In this document: positions 28,406 through 36,797 of the stretch, in pieces
Layout: each line of letters starts with the position of its first letter
How positions within the stretch are numbered: position 1 is the stretch's first letter
From: Roseibium salinum
Lineage (GTDB): Bacteria; Pseudomonadota; Alphaproteobacteria; Rhizobiales; Stappiaceae
Direction: 5' to 3'
Length of the DNA stretch: 64,000 nucleotides
Assembly: GCF_026240905.1 (NCBI RefSeq)
Contig: NZ_JAPEVI010000003.1
Location: 1,116,001-1,180,000 of the forward strand
Program-made: the position numbers and the translations under genes
Notes under the pieces: model-generated
Told to the model about the DNA's origin: nothing
The model's database searches: none
What the model saw: only the letters and a program-made list of their open reading frames with translations

Positions 28406-28923
28406 TGACCTGCCGATTTTCTGTTGGGCGTATCCCTGCCAAGCGGTTTATGTGTCAGGGCATGGCTCTGTTCCTTCGCAGCCCGGTGTTTCCTTTTCGT
28501 CAGCGGGGGACTGACGGGATGTGCCTTGATGAAGGTCCGAACCGCGGCGCTGATGCGGGGCGGCATCGCCACGCGTTCGACGATGTCTTCGTCGCTGTCG
28601 CAGCAGGCCTGCGCTTCGTAAGGGGAGGCCGTCACGGTGTGGATATGCCAGGGCAGTGAATTGCCCTTCGCTGCGCCCTTGCGCAGCACCACGTAAAGCC
28701 CCGGCGCGGAACTCTCCAGGTTCTGCAGATAGGCTTCCGTCTCTGCGCGGTGGCAACAGATTTCCGCAAGCCCCATGAAATAGGTCGTCTCGGCCTGGCC
28801 CTGGTGCATTATGGCTCCCGGCGCCATGCGGGCAGGGGCCTCAACAACCGCTGTCGGGCTCCAGACGTAATCGATCCAGAGCGAGGCGGCGCGCCTTTTC
28901 TGCACGACCACACCGACACTCAT
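28402..28923 (-). CDS. DUF3305 protein of the fdh cluster
   Basis: 173 residues. The start MSVGVVVQKRRAASLWIDYVWSP and the core (TYFMGLAEICCHRAETEAYL, SAPGLYVVLRK) match DUF3305, a family always paired with DUF3306 near formate dehydrogenase. It is probably an FDH biogenesis factor (inference from context). ATG 28923 is chosen because AAGGGA precedes it and because a short upstream open frame ends two bases before it (TGAGGATG), the usual sign of coupling. An ATG eight codons further upstream is possible. Confidence 0.82.
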   Translation of the reverse strand: MSVGVVVQKRRAASLWIDYVWSPTAVVEAPARMAPGAIMHQGQAETTYFMGLAEICCHRAETEAYLQNLESSAPGLYVVLRKGAAKGNSLPWHIHTVTASPYEAQACCDSDEDIVERVAMPPRISAAVRTFIKAHPVSPPLTKRKHRAAKEQSHALTHKPLGRDTPNRKSAGQ

Positions 28924-28925
28924 CC

Positions 28926-29012
28926 TCAATTCCCTTGCTGCGCCCATGCCTGTCCCAAACCTTTCGCCACGTCGTCCATGTTCTTCATCCGGTCAAACCA
29001 CTGCGGCGGTAC
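28926..29012 (-). other. Short open frame ending two bases before the DUF3305 start
   Basis: An open frame of 28 codons (VPPQWFDRMKNMDD..., ending WAQQGN) runs from just after a TAA to a TGA placed two bases before the DUF3305 ATG. An internal ATG at 28988 would give a 20-residue peptide. It may be the leftover 3' end of a gene that once preceded DUF3305, a leader peptide, or chance. The terminator stem of the next gene begins 11 bases further upstream, so no room remains for a complete gene. Confidence 0.35.
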
Positions 29013-29022
29013 TTAAGTTCCT

Positions 29023-29048
29023 CTCGGGGCGGGAAACTTGGCCCCGAG
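29023..29048 (-). terminator. Probable terminator after the methyltransferase-esterase fusion gene
   Basis: CTCGGGGC and GCCCCGAG form a perfect 8-base stem around a 10-base loop, nine bases after the fusion gene's stop. No clear T-run follows, so it may act with Rho. Confidence 0.5.
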
Positions 29049-29057
29049 GCCCCGGGA

Positions 29058-31052
29058 TCACAATCCGAATGGATAGGTGTCAGGCACGCCCTCGCGGCGG
29101 TGTTCGACACCGAGAGGCGTGAGAGCCTCGGTCTCGTCGAACCAGACCCACGCGTCGAATTGCTGCGGCAGGGCAGCGTCGGCGTAGTGGCTCATCAGTT
29201 CTGTTTCCGGCCGATAGATCACTCCGATGAAGCGCTCGAGCCTCTGCTCCGTCAGCCGACGGCGCAGGCCCTCGTCGCGAGCCATGTCCAGCAGGAAGTG
29301 AGGTATGCCTGCATCGTGGCAGACCCGTTCGTAGCTGTCTTCGCGGGAGGGGCGCACGCGCTTGACGTCCATTTCGCCGCCCCAGTCCTTCGCCACTGCG
29401 ACGGTCCCGGTGTGGGTGCCGAAGCCGATGAGCGCAGCCTCGTCGCCGAACCGCTCACGGCAGAGCTGGCCGATGTTGAGTTCACCCCGGACAGTGCCCA
29501 TCTCGGTTGCGCGCGCGTCACCGATGTGGCTGTTGTGCGCCCAGACCAGCGCCTTGGCATCGGGTCCGCGCGCCTCAAGCAGGTGCTCGAGCGTTTCGAG
29601 CATGTGCGTGTCGCGCAGGTTCCAGCTTTCCGCGCCGCCATAATACATTATGCGGTAGTAGCGCTCTGCCGACCGGACCAGGCGTGCATTCTGGGCGGCG
29701 TCGAGAAAGCTCGCCCCGTCCTTGGCCTCGTAGTCCAGCCTGCGCTCCAGAAGCTCGCGGAGCTGGGCGACCACCTGCCTCTCGCAGTTGCGGTAGCCAC
29801 GGGTAAGCACCGCCCGGCCGTAGGTCGCCGGGTCGCGCTGCCACGGCGTGAGGCATCCGTAGCGTTCGCGGGCAATGCGGGCGGCCTCGGGATCGATCTT
29901 GTCAAGATACTCGAGCACCGCCGCGATCGAGCCCCGCATATTGTAGATGTCGAGCCCGTAGAAGCCCGCCCGCCGGGCCGGATCGGAGACGCTGTCGTTG
30001 TGCGCACGCAGCCAGTCGGCAAGCGCCTCAATCACCGTATTGCGCCACATCCATGTGGGAAACCTGCTGAAAGCCGGTTCTTCGAATTCGCGGGCGGCAT
30101 GGTGATTGACATGGCGGTTGACTGCCGCTGCGTCGGGCCAGTCCGCCTCGACGGCCACGATGTTGAAGCCGTGGTTCTCGACGAGGTGACGGGTGATCGC
30201 GGCGCGGGCGCGATAGAACTCCGATGTGCCGTGGCTCGCTTCGCCGAGCAGCACCACGCGGCGATCTCCATAGCGGTCGAAAAAGGGGCCGAAACCGGGA
30301 TCGTCGATGTCGGGCAGGGGCTCAGCCGCGTCGGCCACCATTTGAGGCAGGGTCTTGCCGCTGTTCTGGCCGGGAACGTGACTTGAGGCCGAGCGGCTCC
30401 CGTCTTCGGTCCAGCCCTGTGCGCCGATGAGCGGCACGAAACGGACCGCGCCGATATCCTCTTCGTCCCAAGCGTCCTGGCCGGTCCGGACCACCTTGCG
30501 GAGGTTCTGCATGCTGTTCTCGTCGCCCACGGGGATCACCAGACGGCCTCCGGGCTTCAGCTGCTGTTTCAGCGCCTCAGGCACCGAAGGCCCACCCGCC
30601 GCGACCAGGATCACGTCGTAGGGAGCGCCCGCCGGCCAGCCCAACGTGCCGTCGCCGACGTGAATCTCGACGCTGCGGGCGCCTGCCTTGGTGAGATTCT
30701 CGCGCGCCGTCCGGGCGAGCGGCTCGTGACGCTCGACCGCGTGCACATGCTCGGCAATCTCTCCCATGACGGCGGCGGCGTAGCCCGAGCCCGCCCCGAT
30801 CTCCAGTACGCGGTCGCCCGGCCGCACCTCGGCGGCCTCAATCATCAGAGCGACGATATAGGTTTGCGAGATGGTCTGGCTGTGCCCGATCGGCAACGGG
30901 CCGTCCTCGTAGGCGAACTCCTCAAATCCCGGCGCGACGAACGCTTCGCGCGGAACCTTCTTCATGGCGTCCAGCACGTGGGGATCGCGGACGCCGCGCC
31001 GGGCGATCTGGGCTTTCACCATGTGATTGCGGGCGGCGGTCATGTCGGGCAT
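29058..31052 (-). CDS. Fusion: protein-L-isoaspartate O-methyltransferase + erythromycin esterase family
   Basis: 664 residues with two complete enzymes. Residues 1-~215 are a Pcm-type SAM methyltransferase that marks damaged isoaspartyl residues (PIGHSQTISQTYIVALM, SAM loop VLEIGAGSGYAAAV, VILVAAGGPSVPEAL). After a ~35-residue linker, residues ~255-655 are an erythromycin-esterase/succinoglycan-synthesis-like hydrolase (LLGEASHGTSEFYRARA, VAVEADWPDA, LVWAHNSHIGDAR). The esterase family uses a catalytic His in GEASHGT. Both halves look intact and the frame is continuous. Substrate of the second half is unknown. The gene stands alone with its own terminator, next to an IS element. Confidence 0.88.
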   Translation of the reverse strand: MPDMTAARNHMVKAQIARRGVRDPHVLDAMKKVPREAFVAPGFEEFAYEDGPLPIGHSQTISQTYIVALMIEAAEVRPGDRVLEIGAGSGYAAAVMGEIAEHVHAVERHEPLARTARENLTKAGARSVEIHVGDGTLGWPAGAPYDVILVAAGGPSVPEALKQQLKPGGRLVIPVGDENSMQNLRKVVRTGQDAWDEEDIGAVRFVPLIGAQGWTEDGSRSASSHVPGQNSGKTLPQMVADAAEPLPDIDDPGFGPFFDRYGDRRVVLLGEASHGTSEFYRARAAITRHLVENHGFNIVAVEADWPDAAAVNRHVNHHAAREFEEPAFSRFPTWMWRNTVIEALADWLRAHNDSVSDPARRAGFYGLDIYNMRGSIAAVLEYLDKIDPEAARIARERYGCLTPWQRDPATYGRAVLTRGYRNCERQVVAQLRELLERRLDYEAKDGASFLDAAQNARLVRSAERYYRIMYYGGAESWNLRDTHMLETLEHLLEARGPDAKALVWAHNSHIGDARATEMGTVRGELNIGQLCRERFGDEAALIGFGTHTGTVAVAKDWGGEMDVKRVRPSREDSYERVCHDAGIPHFLLDMARDEGLRRRLTEQRLERFIGVIYRPETELMSHYADAALPQQFDAWVWFDETEALTPLGVEHRREGVPDTYPFGL

Positions 31053-31408
31053 GGAGTCCTCCCTTCGAGTTTCGAGCGGCTGGACGTAGCGACGTGATCA
31101 GTCAATCGACAACCACAGGCACGGCCACCCAAGGCTGGACAATGGCGATGATGCCGAGCCAGAACAGCAACAGGAGAAACAAAGCCGGTCCGGCGACTGT
31201 CGCACTCGGTCCATGGCGGTAATAGCGCGTGTCTCACCGAACGAACGAAGCAGGTTCACACTTGTTCCGGTTCCTTTGAGTGCAAATTCCTCCAAGAGGG
31301 GCATGCGCCATGGTGATCAAAGACATTGCGGTTCCGTCAGCGCTCAGGCGTGTCGAGGCCAGTCTTCCTCCATACGTTGACTTTGACCAGCTTCAGGAGC
31401 GCGAGGAG
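31053..31408. other. 356-base gap between the fusion gene and the IS element
   Basis: No complete gene. On the minus strand, codons ending at 31102 encode a hydrophobic tail (GPALFLLLLFWLGIIAIV then QPWVAVPVVVD) with no start codon, possibly a gene remnant. On the plus strand an open frame from ATG 31310 (MVIKDIAVPSALRRVEASLP) has AAGAGGGG upstream and runs into the IS left end. It may be the beginning of a gene cut by the insertion. Confidence 0.4.
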
Positions 31409-32519
31409 TGTCGCATCTCTAACTGGCCCATGTGTCGCATTACTAAATGGCTGTGTGAGCGATACTCGAGGTGCGACTTCTGCGGGATCCGAGGGTAGGG
31501 GATCGCCTGTCATCTCGCGAGCATCTTTTCGCGGAAGACTTCCGCCGGCGTCTTCCAGCCGAGGCATTTTCGAGGCGTTGCGTTGAGCCGGTCGCAGATC
31601 CCCTTCAATTCAGGATCGGTGACCCGGCTCATGTTGAGTTTGCGGGGGAGCCATCGTCGGGCGCGCCGGTTGGTGTTTTCGACGGTGCCTTTCTGCCACG
31701 GTGCAGACGGATCACAAAACCAGGTCTGTGTCCCGATTTCCGCCTGAAGATGTGGCCAGGCCACAAACTCGGTTCCGCGATCGAAAGTGATGGACTTCCG
31801 GGACCGGATTGGTAGATGACGGATGGCCTCGATGACCTTGCCCAAGACCAGATGGGTTTTCCTGTTGTCGTTCTTCAGAAGCACCTTGAATCGGCTGACG
31901 CGCTCCACCAGCGAGGTGACGTTGCCGGTGCCAAAATGCTGTTTGAACAGCATTAAATCACCTTCCCAGTGCCCGAACTCCTGCCTATGCGCCACGGCAT
32001 CAGGCCGGAACAAGATGCTGATGTCACGATGGAATTTGGGTGGCAGGCGCCTTCTCGCCCGCCTGGGCCTGCGGGATTTTCGATGGGTCGGCAGATACCA
32101 CCACAGTTCTTGAGCCAGTCATTCCTTCGAATAGATATAGCGGTAGATGGTTTCCTGGCAGACCCGGCGTGAAGCGCCTTCGTATCGCATCCGGCCGGCG
32201 ATCTGTTCCGGCGTCCAGCCCTCCTTGATGCGATTTGCCACGAGGCTACGCAGATCCACATCCTTGATGAGCTTGCGCTTGCGTGATCGGCGTCTTGCAC
32301 ATTCGTGATGGGCAGCCACAGCAAAATAGCCGACGATATCCGGCAGCTGATCATCCTGAAAATGATTTCGCTTCAACTCCCGGAAAACCGTCGAGCGGTG
32401 TCGCCCGAGGATCTTCGCCATTCGACAAGGTGACACATTTGCCTGGCGCCAGCGTTCTATCTTGCGGCGTTCATCACGATGCGGGAAGTGTGACATTCCT
32501 GAATAGACCAACTGTGACA
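31409..32519 (-). mobile_element. IS30-family insertion sequence
   Basis: About 1.1 kb holding a single IS30-type transposase on the minus strand. Both ends, read inward, begin TGTCRCA and repeat it exactly 24 bases later (31409 and 31433 on the left; 32519 and 32495 on the right, read on the other strand). Outside these repeats the two ends differ, so the boundaries are approximate. I see no clear target duplication. Confidence 0.75.
31510..32496 (-). pseudogene. IS30-family transposase interrupted by an in-frame TGA
   Basis: The N-terminal HTH region (HFPHRDERRKIERWRQ, MAKILGRHRSTVFRELKRN) reads to YRYIYSKE and stops at TGA (32119-32121). The same frame then continues LAQELWWYLPTHRKSRRP into the DDE core (FGHWEGDLM, TFDRGTEFV, KGTVENTNRRARRWLP) to 31510. 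A single G-to-T change of GGA to TGA would explain it. Total length without the stop is ~328 residues, normal for IS30. It is either an inactive copy or one needing stop-codon readthrough. Confidence 0.85.
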
Positions 32520-32678
32520 TTCTAGCCCGGCAGATACACACACAATTCGCATAATCAATATTATGGAACTTTTATGCGTATCGGCTTTGACGCGGAATTC
32601 AGCCGCTTGGCCGCAGCTTGCCGGTGCATTGGAAGACCGGCGTTGTCCTGCCGCCGCATTCTTGAACTGCCGGCGGGT

Positions 32679-33224
32679 TCAGTCACTCGCTTTGGTTCGT
32701 CGGCCGTCGTCGTTCGATGCGTCGATGACCTGGCGAGCAACCTCATAGGAAAAGCCCGCGCGGCACATTGCGGCCAGATCCTTGTCGCGGCGTTCGTGTC
32801 TGTCGTCCGCGCTACGGTACGGACCAAGGCGCCGGCGCCTGGCGAAAATGTGTGCGGCACTCAGATCTGTTTGTTCATCCTGCCGCAACGCGGATTCGAT
32901 GATGGCCCGGTCGACGCCCTTTGCCGTCAGTTGCGCTTCGATCTTTCGCTGCGAGCCGCCGCGGCGTCTGAGGCTGCGGGTTTTGGTTTCCGCGTAGGCC
33001 TGGTCGTCCAGAAAACCGGCCTTGCTGCATTTTTCAAGAACGGCGTCAATCAACGGAGAAAACTCGGCCGGGTCGCGATCATGGGCCATGCAGGCCTTGA
33101 TGATCTTACGCTCCAGGACTTTGCGCAGATTGGCCGAGGATGACGCGTAGCGTTCCAGATAATGGATGGCCGATCTGGTCAGGCGTTCTTCCGTCGGAAG
33201 CTTGTATCGTCGATTACCCGGCAT
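32679..33224 (-). CDS. recX: RecX regulator of RecA
   Basis: A small helical protein that caps or inhibits RecA filaments. The 181-residue protein shows three-helix repeats: AIHYLERYASSSANLRKVL, FLDDQAYAETKTRSLRRRGGSQRKIEAQLTAKGV and GFSYEVARQVI. Its start overlaps the stop of the upstream MBL gene by 11 bases, so it is read from the dacC-to-MBL transcript. recA is not in the window. Confidence 0.88.
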   Translation of the reverse strand: MPGNRRYKLPTEERLTRSAIHYLERYASSSANLRKVLERKIIKACMAHDRDPAEFSPLIDAVLEKCSKAGFLDDQAYAETKTRSLRRRGGSQRKIEAQLTAKGVDRAIIESALRQDEQTDLSAAHIFARRRRLGPYRSADDRHERRDKDLAAMCRAGFSYEVARQVIDASNDDGRRTKASD

Positions 33225-34050
33225 GGGCGGAAAGCGCCGGTTTGCCCGGTGTTTCGGTCAGTTCGATACGCATGCCATCAAAGGCCGGTTCGATGGTTTC
33301 CGGCAGTTCCTCGCACAGGGTTTTATAATCCAAGTCATTGTGAAGATTGGTGAAAATCGTTCTTTCAGGCGCAAGGCGCCGTGTCCAGGCAAGTGAGTCC
33401 TCCAGGCAGAAATGGCTTGGATGCGGTCTGCGGCGAAGGCAGTCCAGAATGAGAACATCCAGATCCTTCAACGCTTTAATGCTGCCGACCGGGATGTCGG
33501 AGACGTCCGGCAGATAGGCCGCGTTACCGATCTTGAAGCCGAGCGCATCTATGTCGCCATGGGTAACCTTGAGCGTTTCGAACGTCAGCAGGCCGCCGGC
33601 GCCTGATATCTCGACCGGCTTTCCCGGTGTGATCGGATGGTGGACGAGAATCGGCGGATAATTGGAGCCTTCCGGGGTTTCGAAACAGTAGGTAAAGGCG
33701 GAATAGGCGCGCCGATACGTTGACGCGTCCATATAGACGGGCGTTCTTTTTCCGAAGTGAACCGTGAACGCGCGCAAATCGTCGATGCCGTGGAGATGAT
33801 CGGCGTGCGCATGCGTGTAAAGCACCGCGTCGAGATGGCTGACTTCTGCATCGAGCAGTTGCTGGCGTATGTCCGGACCGGTGTCTATCAACACCGTTGT
33901 GCACCCGTTATCCCCATACTTTTCCACAAGCAGTGCACAGCGCGAGCGCCGGTTTTTCACTTCGTTCGGATCGCAAAGGCCCCAATCGTTGCCGATGCGC
34001 GGGACGCCGCCGGACGACCCGCAACCGAGTATCGTCAGAACGACGCTCAT
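33214..34050 (-). CDS. MBL-fold metallohydrolase (PhnP-like)
   Basis: 278 residues with the family opening GCGSSGGVPRIGNDWGLCDP and the metal motif THAHADHLHGIDDLR; further ligands occur in VTHGDIDALG and DCLRRRPHPSHF. This matches the PhnP/coenzyme PQQ synthesis B-like phosphodiesterase group, commonly next to tatD in alphaproteobacteria. It probably hydrolyses a cyclic phosphodiester; substrate unknown. It overlaps the tatD stop by four bases. Confidence 0.9.
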   Translation of the reverse strand: MSVVLTILGCGSSGGVPRIGNDWGLCDPNEVKNRRSRCALLVEKYGDNGCTTVLIDTGPDIRQQLLDAEVSHLDAVLYTHAHADHLHGIDDLRAFTVHFGKRTPVYMDASTYRRAYSAFTYCFETPEGSNYPPILVHHPITPGKPVEISGAGGLLTFETLKVTHGDIDALGFKIGNAAYLPDVSDIPVGSIKALKDLDVLILDCLRRRPHPSHFCLEDSLAWTRRLAPERTIFTNLHNDLDYKTLCEELPETIEPAFDGMRIELTETPGKPALSAHAG

Positions 34051-34853
34051 TGGGCGGCCACCTTTGCCAGATGCGCCGGTCTTGGAACTTTCGTGAACAG
34101 GCGAAAGAAATTCTCCGTCGTCTGCCGGGCGATTTCCTCCTCCGACACGCCGCGCGTTTGTGCCAGAACCGCAGCCGTCATGGCGGTATAGGCCGGTTCG
34201 TTTCGCTTGCCGCGTCTTGGCTGCGGGGCGAGATAGGGGGCATCGGTTTCCACCAGAATGCGGTCGGCTGGCAGATCGCGGGCGATGTCGCGGATTTCGT
34301 CAGATCGTTTGAAGGTCAGGATGCCTGAAAAGGAAACGTAAAGACCGAGCTCGATCCCGGTGAGGGCAAGGTCGCGGCCGGAGGAAAAGCAGTGCAGGAG
34401 GGCGGGAAAGGCCCCCTTCCCCATTTCCTCGGTCAAAATCGCCGCCATGTCCTCATCTGCATCGCGCGCATGAATGACGAGCGGCAGGCCTGTTTGGCGT
34501 GCTGCTTCGATGTGAATGCGCAACCCTTCCGCCTGAGCATCGCGGGGAGCCTTGTCATAATAGTAGTCCAGGCCGGCTTCCCCGATCGCCACCACCTTGG
34601 GATGGTCGGCCAGGCGGATGATTTCCTCTGCCGGAATGCCGCGTTCGGCGCCTGCATTGTGCGGATGCGTGCCGACGGAACAATAGACGTCGGGATATTC
34701 TTCGGCGATCGCGCGGACCTGGTCGAACTTCCTGATATGGGTGCAGATCGTCACCATCAGTTCGACGCCCGCTTGCTTGGCTCTGGCAATCAGGTCGGGG
34801 CGCTCGCCGTCAAAATCGGGAAAATCGAGATGGCAATGGCTGTCAACTAGCAT
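34047..34853 (-). CDS. tatD: TatD-family deoxyribonuclease
   Basis: A metal-dependent 3'-5' exonuclease of TIM-barrel fold, 268 residues. Metal ligands are in DSHCHLDFPDF, GEAGLDYYYDKAP, VIHARDADED and VETDAPYLAP. Start ATG 34853. In many Rhizobiales this gene follows metG; here 150 non-coding bases separate it from holB instead. Confidence 0.94.
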   Translation of the reverse strand: MLVDSHCHLDFPDFDGERPDLIARAKQAGVELMVTICTHIRKFDQVRAIAEEYPDVYCSVGTHPHNAGAERGIPAEEIIRLADHPKVVAIGEAGLDYYYDKAPRDAQAEGLRIHIEAARQTGLPLVIHARDADEDMAAILTEEMGKGAFPALLHCFSSGRDLALTGIELGLYVSFSGILTFKRSDEIRDIARDLPADRILVETDAPYLAPQPRRGKRNEPAYTAMTAAVLAQTRGVSEEEIARQTTENFFRLFTKVPRPAHLAKVAAQ

Positions 34854-35003
34854 GAAGGGTCCAGAACGGTGTTGATGTGATTTCAGCGCCGGGCAGTGCG
34901 TCTGCGCGTCTTGATAGCCGGTAATGCGAAAAATCCCAAGCGGGCTTTCGGATTAGTTCAGGGCAAGGACACATGTAGGCATGGTCGCGGCAGGGCGCAA
35001 AGG

Positions 35004-36065
35004 TCACGCTGCCCTGAGGGCGAAAAAGAAGTCGAGGACGACCTGCTTGCGATCCAGATTGAGCGAATCGGCGTCCCTGATCGCCCGGCTGGTTTTGTCC
35101 CACAGCTCCACGTATCTGTGCGCACCGGTAACGCCGTTGCGCAAATCCCGCCGCATGCGTTCGTGAAGCCAGACCTGGACGATGTGCTCAAAACTCTCCC
35201 AGTTGTCGGACTGGCCGCGGGCTGCCACGAGGTCCGCAAGGCCGTGAGTGGCTGCCAGGTCGAGCTGGGAAGCGTTTTCGGCGAGGCTTTTCAGCCCTTT
35301 GGCAATGGCAAGTCCATCGCCGGACAACAGTGTAATGGCTGAGCGCAGACTGCCGTCGGACGTGTGAGCAAGCTCGCGCAGGTCATCCGCAGACGGCACT
35401 GCATCCGGCGCGAGTTCCCGCAGACCCTCGCAGATTTCATCACTGGAGAGGGGTTCCAGATCGATACGCCGGCATCTGGACCGGATGGTCGGCAACAGAC
35501 GGCCCGGCGCGTGGCTGAGCACCAGGAAAAGACAGCGTTCCGGAGGTTCTTCGAGAACTTTCAACAACGCGTTGGCCGAGCTGATGTTCATATCGTCGGC
35601 GGCATCGACGATGCAGATGCGCCAGGCTTTGGCGGAGGCGGTCGTGCCGAAGAACGAGACCGTGCGCCGGATTTCGTCGACCGGGAGCTCCGTCTTGAAG
35701 CGCTTGGATTTGTCGTCCCAGGGCCTGCGCAAATGCAGGACGTTGGGGTGACCTCCCGCCTTCATCTGGCGCGCGACGGGATGCTCGGCGGGCACGGAGA
35801 GATCCTGCGCTGCGGCAACATCCGGACCGAACCTGTCCGGATGAGCGACGACAAACCGGGCAAATCGAAAAGCGAGCGTGGCTTTGCCAATGCCCTTGGG
35901 ACCACCCAGGATCCAGGCGTGATGGAGCCGTTCGGATCGGTAGGCATCGAGCAAGGCCTTTTCGGTGCCCTTGTGACCGATCAGGCGGTCGCGCTCGTTA
36001 GGTAGGGGAAAGCCCGCAAGGGCGTCCACTTCCGGTATTTCCACCGGTTCGTTTCCGCGTGCCAT
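35004..36065 (-). CDS. holB: DNA polymerase III delta' subunit
   Basis: Part of the clamp loader. The 353-residue protein has an AAA+ ATPase-like domain (HHAWILGGPKGIGKATLAFRFA), an SRC-type motif (IRSRCRRIDL) and the family phrase NALLKVLEEPPERCLFLVLSH. Its start codon overlaps the tmk stop by one base (TGATG), so the two are coupled. Confidence 0.93.
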   Translation of the reverse strand: MARGNEPVEIPEVDALAGFPLPNERDRLIGHKGTEKALLDAYRSERLHHAWILGGPKGIGKATLAFRFARFVVAHPDRFGPDVAAAQDLSVPAEHPVARQMKAGGHPNVLHLRRPWDDKSKRFKTELPVDEIRRTVSFFGTTASAKAWRICIVDAADDMNISSANALLKVLEEPPERCLFLVLSHAPGRLLPTIRSRCRRIDLEPLSSDEICEGLRELAPDAVPSADDLRELAHTSDGSLRSAITLLSGDGLAIAKGLKSLAENASQLDLAATHGLADLVAARGQSDNWESFEHIVQVWLHERMRRDLRNGVTGAHRYVELWDKTSRAIRDADSLNLDRKQVVLDFFFALRAA

Positions 36066-36726
36066 CAGGCGGCTCCCTCGTGCTGGAGTTCATCGGCAAA
36101 GCTTTCGGTGACAGCCTTGCGGATCGCAGCTTCGACGGCATCGGGATCCTGACTGCCGTCGATCACCGAAAACCGGTACGCCTCTTCCCTGGCGAGATCG
36201 AGGAAGAGCTGGCGTCTGCGTTCATGGACATCCAACTCTTCCCCCTCGAACCGGTCCGGCCCCCGCTTTCGTCCCCTTGCGATCGCGTGGCGACCCTTCT
36301 GAGGCCCGTCTCCGCCGGTATGTCGATCAGGATCGTCAATTCCGGGCGGACCCCGGCAACGGCGGCGGTTTCCAGCAGTTTCAGATAGGCCGGATCCACG
36401 CCGGCCTCGCCCTGGTAGACGCGGGTGGAATCGGCATAGCGATCGCACAGAACCCAGTCTCCGCGGTCAAGGGCCGGTTTGATCGTGGCATCGACATGGT
36501 CGGCACGGGCGGCGGCAAACAGCATGGCCTCGCCTCTGGGGCCCAGGTCCTTTGCCTGTCCGGAAAGCAGAACGGCCCGGATCTTTTCGGCGCCGGGCGA
36601 TCCGCCGGGTTCTCGCGTGACCAGCACCGATTTGCCAAGGCTTTCCAGAAAAGCTCTCAGCCGCGCAATCTGGGTCGATTTCCCGGCCCCCTCGCCGCCC
36701 TCGAAAGTGATGAAGTGTCCAGGCAC
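36065..36726 (-). CDS. tmk: Thymidylate kinase, frameshifted in this sequence
   Basis: An essential enzyme, dTMP + ATP to dTDP. The upstream part carries the P-loop GGEGAGKST, the DR(Y) motif VLCDRYADSTRVYQG and TREPGGSPGAEKIR. After ATRSQGDESGG the frame is lost; the proper C-terminus PDRFEGEELDVHERRRQLF resumes in another frame and ends at the TGA overlapping holB. Adding one G to the GGGGG run (CCCCC at 36260-36264) restores 220 residues, the normal length. Because tmk is essential, a homopolymer sequencing error is the likeliest cause. Confidence 0.92.
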
Positions 36727-36797
36727 CCGTGGCTCCGTCTCGATTGCGGGAAACTCTTAGCAGATATTCGTGCCGATGTTGATGGATTGGCGCGCTT

